A stretch of 10,206 nt of DNA from Clostridia bacterium (GTDB taxonomy: Bacteria; Bacillota; Clostridia; Christensenellales; Aristaeellaceae), in assembly GCA_900754755.1 (NCBI GenBank), contig CAAEEC010000268.1, positions 1 through 10,206 of the forward strand, read 5' to 3'. A program made the translations under genes and the position numbers. Position 1 is the stretch's first letter; each line of letters begins with the position of its first letter. The notes under the pieces were generated by a model that saw only the letters and a program-made list of their open reading frames with translations, did not search any database and had not been told where the DNA came from. Shown here piece by piece: positions 7,178 through 10,206 of this stretch.

Positions 7178-8449
7178 ATGAACATACTCGTTGTGGGCGG
7201 CGGCGGCCGAGAACACGCGATCATCAAAAAGCTGCGGGAAAATGAGCGGGTGGAAACCATTTACGCGCTTCCCGGCAATGGCGGCATTGCGCAGGACGCG
7301 GTGTGCACCGGCATTGCCGCCACGGATCTGGACGGCATTGCCGCTTTCGCGCGGGAAACCCCGGTGGATTTCGCCGTCATCGCGCCCGATGATCCGCTGG
7401 TTCTGGGCCTGGCCGACCGCCTGCGCGGGTTGGGCATCCCCTGCTTTGGTCCCAGTGCGAAGGCGGCGGCGATCGAAGGCAGCAAGGTTTTCGCCAAGGA
7501 CCTGATGCGCAAATATGGCATTCCTACGGCGCGGTACCAGGTATTCACCTCCAGCGCCGAAGCGTTGGCCTATCTGGAGACCTGCCCCTATCCCGCCGTC
7601 GTCAAGGCGGATGGGCTGGCCCTGGGCAAGGGCGTGCTCATTTGCGAGGATATTGCGGCGGCGCGCGCGGCCATCGCCTCCATTATGGAGGAAAAGATTT
7701 TTGGCGCCAGCGGCAGCCGCGTGGTCATCGAAGAATTTTTGACGGGGCCGGAAGTTTCCGTGCTGGCCTTCACCGATGGAAAAACCGTGGTTCCCATGGT
7801 TTCCTCCATGGATCACAAGCGCGCGTTGGACGGGGATCAGGGCCTCAACACCGGCGGCATGGGCACCATCGCGCCCAATCCCTATTACACGCCCGCCATT
7901 GCTAAGCGCTGCATGGAAGAGATTTTCCTGCCCACCATCCGCGCCATGAACGCGGAAGGGCGCACGTTCAAGGGTTGCCTGTATTTCGGCCTGATGCTCA
8001 CGGCAGACGGCCCCAAGGTGATCGAATACAACTGCCGCTTTGGCGACCCGGAAGCGCAGGTGGTGCTGCCGCTCTTAAAGACGGATCTGCTCACCATCTT
8101 CCAGGCCGTGGAGGAAGAACGGCTGGCGGAAGTGCCGGTGGAGTTTTCACAGGAATGCGCCTGTTGCGTAATGGTCGTGTCCGGCGGCTATCCCGCGCAT
8201 TATGAAAAGGGCAAGGCGATTTCCATTGCCCCCAGCGCAGGCGCGATCTACTACCATAGCGGCACGGCCCGCCGGCCGGATGGCGCGCTCGTCACCAGCG
8301 GCGGCCGCGTGATCGGCGCCACCGCGGTGGGGGATACGCTCGAGGCGGCTATTGAAAAGGCTTACGCGGCCGCGCGCGGCATAACGTTCGAGGGCGCGTA
8401 CATGCGCTCGGACATCGGCCAGCGCGCGCTGCGGGCAAAGGAGGGATAA
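7178..8449 (+). CDS. purD: PurD, phosphoribosylamine-glycine ligase
   Basis: PurD, an ATP-grasp enzyme, makes GAR from phosphoribosylamine, glycine and ATP, the second step of the pathway. The 423 residues match the family. Order: N-terminal Rossmann-like VVGGGGREHAI (5-15), LPGNGG (31-36), GPSAKAAAIEGSK (91-103), ATP-grasp VVKADGLALGKGV (141-153), EEFLTGPEVS (185-194), MDHKRALDGDQGLNTGGMG (211-229), and the family signature RFGDPEAQV (287-295) with the metal-binding region before it. It has APDD at 69-72 where E. coli PurD has GPEA. AGGAGG at 7162-7167 lies about 10 nt before the ATG, and 19 nt separate it from the formyltransferase stop. purL follows after 4 nt. Confidence 0.97.
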   Translation: MNILVVGGGGREHAIIKKLRENERVETIYALPGNGGIAQDAVCTGIAATDLDGIAAFARETPVDFAVIAPDDPLVLGLADRLRGLGIPCFGPSAKAAAIEGSKVFAKDLMRKYGIPTARYQVFTSSAEALAYLETCPYPAVVKADGLALGKGVLICEDIAAARAAIASIMEEKIFGASGSRVVIEEFLTGPEVSVLAFTDGKTVVPMVSSMDHKRALDGDQGLNTGGMGTIAPNPYYTPAIAKRCMEEIFLPTIRAMNAEGRTFKGCLYFGLMLTADGPKVIEYNCRFGDPEAQVVLPLLKTDLLTIFQAVEEERLAEVPVEFSQECACCVMVVSGGYPAHYEKGKAISIAPSAGAIYYHSGTARRPDGALVTSGGRVIGATAVGDTLEAAIEKAYAAARGITFEGAYMRSDIGQRALRAKEG

Positions 8450-8453
8450 GCCC

Positions 8454-10206
8454 ATGGTGTATCGCGTATACGTCGAAAAAAAGCCCGGCTTCGCGCTGGA
8501 AGCCGATGCGCTTTTGAAGGATATCCGCTCGTTTTTGCGCATTGAATCCCTGAAAGGCCTGCGCCTGCTCAACCGCTACGATGTGGAGGGCGCGCAGAAG
8601 GATCTGTTCGACCGCTCGGTGCGCACCATTTTTTCCGAGGCGCAGCTCGATAACGCCACGGCGGATTACCCGCACGACGGGGATTTTGTGTTCGCGGTGG
8701 AATATCTGCCCGGCCAGTACGACCAGCGCGCGGACAGCGCCGCGCAGTGCATGCAGCTGGCCTTCCAGTGCGAGCGGCCGGTGGTGAAAACCGCGCGGCT
8801 GTATGTGCTCTATGGCGATCTCACGGCCGATGAATTGGCGGCCATCAAGCGCCATGTGATCAACCCGGTGGAGAGCCGGGAAGCTTTGCTCGATTTGCCG
8901 GAAACGCTCCTCGACCCGCTCGCGCCCCCGGCGGACATCCGCACGCTGGAGGGCTTTGTCCACCTGGACGAGCAGGCGCTGCACGCATTGGTGGGGGAAT
9001 ACGCGCTGGCCATGGATGAGAACGACATCGAATTCTGCCAGGCCTATTTCCGCTCGGAACAGCGCGATCCCACGCTCACGGAGCTGCGCATGATCGATAC
9101 CTATTGGTCGGATCACTGCCGGCACACCACGTTTTTGACGGAGCTTGCGCACGTTTCCTTTGACGACGCGGACGCGCAGGCTTCCTTTGAGCGCTATCAG
9201 GCCATGCGCGCGGCGATGGGCGTGCGCAAGCCCGTTACGCTGATGGACGTGGCGACCATCGGCGCCAAATATCTCAAAAAGACGGGCAAGCTCACCGACC
9301 TCGACGAATCCGAGGAAATCAACGCCTGCACCGTAAAGATCGATGTGGACGTGGACGGAGAAACGCAGAAATGGCTGCTGCTCTTTAAGAACGAAACGCA
9401 CAACCATCCTACCGAGATCGAACCCTTCGGCGGCGCGGCCACCTGTATCGGCGGCGCAATTCGCGACCCCCTTTCCGGCCGCGGCTATGTGTACCAGGCC
9501 ATGCGCGTGACCGGCGCGGCGGATCCCCTGCGCCCGGTTTCGCAGACGTTGCCCGGCAAGCTGCCGCAGAAAAAGCTGGTTTCCACGGCGGCGGCGGGCT
9601 ACAGTTCCTATGGCAACCAGATCGGCCTGGCGACGGGCATTGTGGACGAGATTTATCACGATGGTTACGCGGCCAAGCACATGGAAATCGGCGCGGTGAT
9701 CGCGGCGGCTCCGGCGGAAAACGTGCGGCGCGAGACGCCCGCGCCCGGGGACGTGGTCGTGCTCTTGGGCGGCCGCACGGGGCGCGATGGTTGCGGCGGC
9801 GCGACGGGTTCCTCCAAATCGCACGATATGTCCTCGCTCACCACCTGCGGCGCGGAAGTGCAAAAGGGCAACGCGCCCGAGGAACGCAAATTGCAGCGCC
9901 TGTTCCGCAATCCCGAGGCCACGCGCAAAATTAAGCGCTGCAACGATTTTGGCGCGGGCGGCGTTTCCGTGGCCATTGGCGAACTGGCGGACGGGTTGTC
10001 CATCGATCTGGACAAGGTGCCCAAGAAATATGAAGGGCTGGATGGCACCGAACTGGCCATCAGCGAATCGCAGGAGCGCATGGCCGTGGTGCTCGCGCCC
10101 GAAGATGTGGACGCCTTTATCGCCCTGGCGGATGGCGAAAATCTGGAGGCCACGCCGGTTGCCACGGTGACGGAGGAAAAGCGCCTCACCATGCGCTGGC
10201 GCGGCA
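8454..10206 (+). CDS. purL: PurL, FGAM synthase, N-terminal 584 codons (3' cut by window)
   Basis: The frame from ATG 8454 stays open to the window end; I translated it in full. PurL converts FGAR, glutamine and ATP to FGAM. The N-terminal part (about 1-150, beginning MVYRVYVEKKPGF) looks like the PurS-like domain of long PurL rather than the short Bacillus PurL, so this is probably the single-chain clostridial form of about 1,200 residues with a C-terminal glutaminase beyond the window. Motifs are SDHCRHTTF (219-227), KNETHNHPTEIEPFGGAA (312-329) for ATP binding, GGRTGRDGCGG (439-449) and CNDFGAGG (496-503). No separate purQ or purS is seen, consistent with this. AAAGGAGGG at 8437-8445, with its GGAGG core 9 nt before the ATG, is a strong ribosome binding site. 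The single-chain assignment depends on sequence not shown. Confidence 0.95.
   Translation, partial: MVYRVYVEKKPGFALEADALLKDIRSFLRIESLKGLRLLNRYDVEGAQKDLFDRSVRTIFSEAQLDNATADYPHDGDFVFAVEYLPGQYDQRADSAAQCMQLAFQCERPVVKTARLYVLYGDLTADELAAIKRHVINPVESREALLDLPETLLDPLAPPADIRTLEGFVHLDEQALHALVGEYALAMDENDIEFCQAYFRSEQRDPTLTELRMIDTYWSDHCRHTTFLTELAHVSFDDADAQASFERYQAMRAAMGVRKPVTLMDVATIGAKYLKKTGKLTDLDESEEINACTVKIDVDVDGETQKWLLLFKNETHNHPTEIEPFGGAATCIGGAIRDPLSGRGYVYQAMRVTGAADPLRPVSQTLPGKLPQKKLVSTAAAGYSSYGNQIGLATGIVDEIYHDGYAAKHMEIGAVIAAAPAENVRRETPAPGDVVVLLGGRTGRDGCGGATGSSKSHDMSSLTTCGAEVQKGNAPEERKLQRLFRNPEATRKIKRCNDFGAGGVSVAIGELADGLSIDLDKVPKKYEGLDGTELAISESQERMAVVLAPEDVDAFIALADGENLEATPVATVTEEKRLTMRWRG

Noticed and set aside
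8349..9863. Long minus-strand open frame (504 codons) opposite purD/purL
   Set aside because: It lies wholly opposite well-recognised purD and purL. It is rich in Arg, His, Ala and Gly, as expected from the complement of GC-rich codons, and shows no known motif. The similar frames at 5878-7260 and 2651-3688 on the minus strand are rejected for the same reason.

Overview
The window looks like a GC-rich chromosomal segment from a Clostridia-type Firmicute. The reasons are near-canonical AGGAGG ribosome binding sites before every gene, the gene order purE-C-F-M-N-(IMP synthesis)-D-L, a PurL that starts like the long single-chain clostridial form, a Bacillus-type PurF with iron-sulfur ligand cysteines, and an operator resembling the Bacillus PurR PurBox pair. 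A Christensenellales- or Oscillospirales-like gut bacterium would fit, but that is inference; no rRNA or marker gene is present.

Layout, all on the plus strand. Positions 1-903 hold the 3' part of a DUF1343/NamZ-family gene (exo-beta-N-acetylmuramidase, peptidoglycan recycling), cut by the window start. Positions 904-1043 are the only sizeable intergenic gap. It is AT-rich and carries two inverted PurBox-like sequences and a TATAAT promoter just before purE. Positions 1044-10206 are a purine operon: purE, purC, purF, purM, purN, an archaeal-type IMP cyclohydrolase (purO), a stand-alone AICAR formyltransferase (PurH-like, lacking the cyclohydrolase domain), purD and the first 584 codons of purL. 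Gaps inside the operon are at most about 20 nt, and four junctions overlap (ATGA three times, 10 bp once).

Together the genes encode the de novo route from PRPP to IMP: PurF (step 1), PurD (2), PurN (3), PurL (4), PurM (5), PurE (carboxylation), PurC (SAICAR), then AICAR formyltransferase and PurO for the last two steps. PurB and PurK are not seen here, and purQ/purS are presumably replaced by the single-chain PurL. The most notable point is that bifunctional PurH is replaced by two translationally coupled genes, with a non-orthologous cyclohydrolase in the place of the PurH N-terminal domain. The window is otherwise an ordinary biosynthetic operon; I saw no mobile element, CRISPR array, RNA gene or defence-like system.
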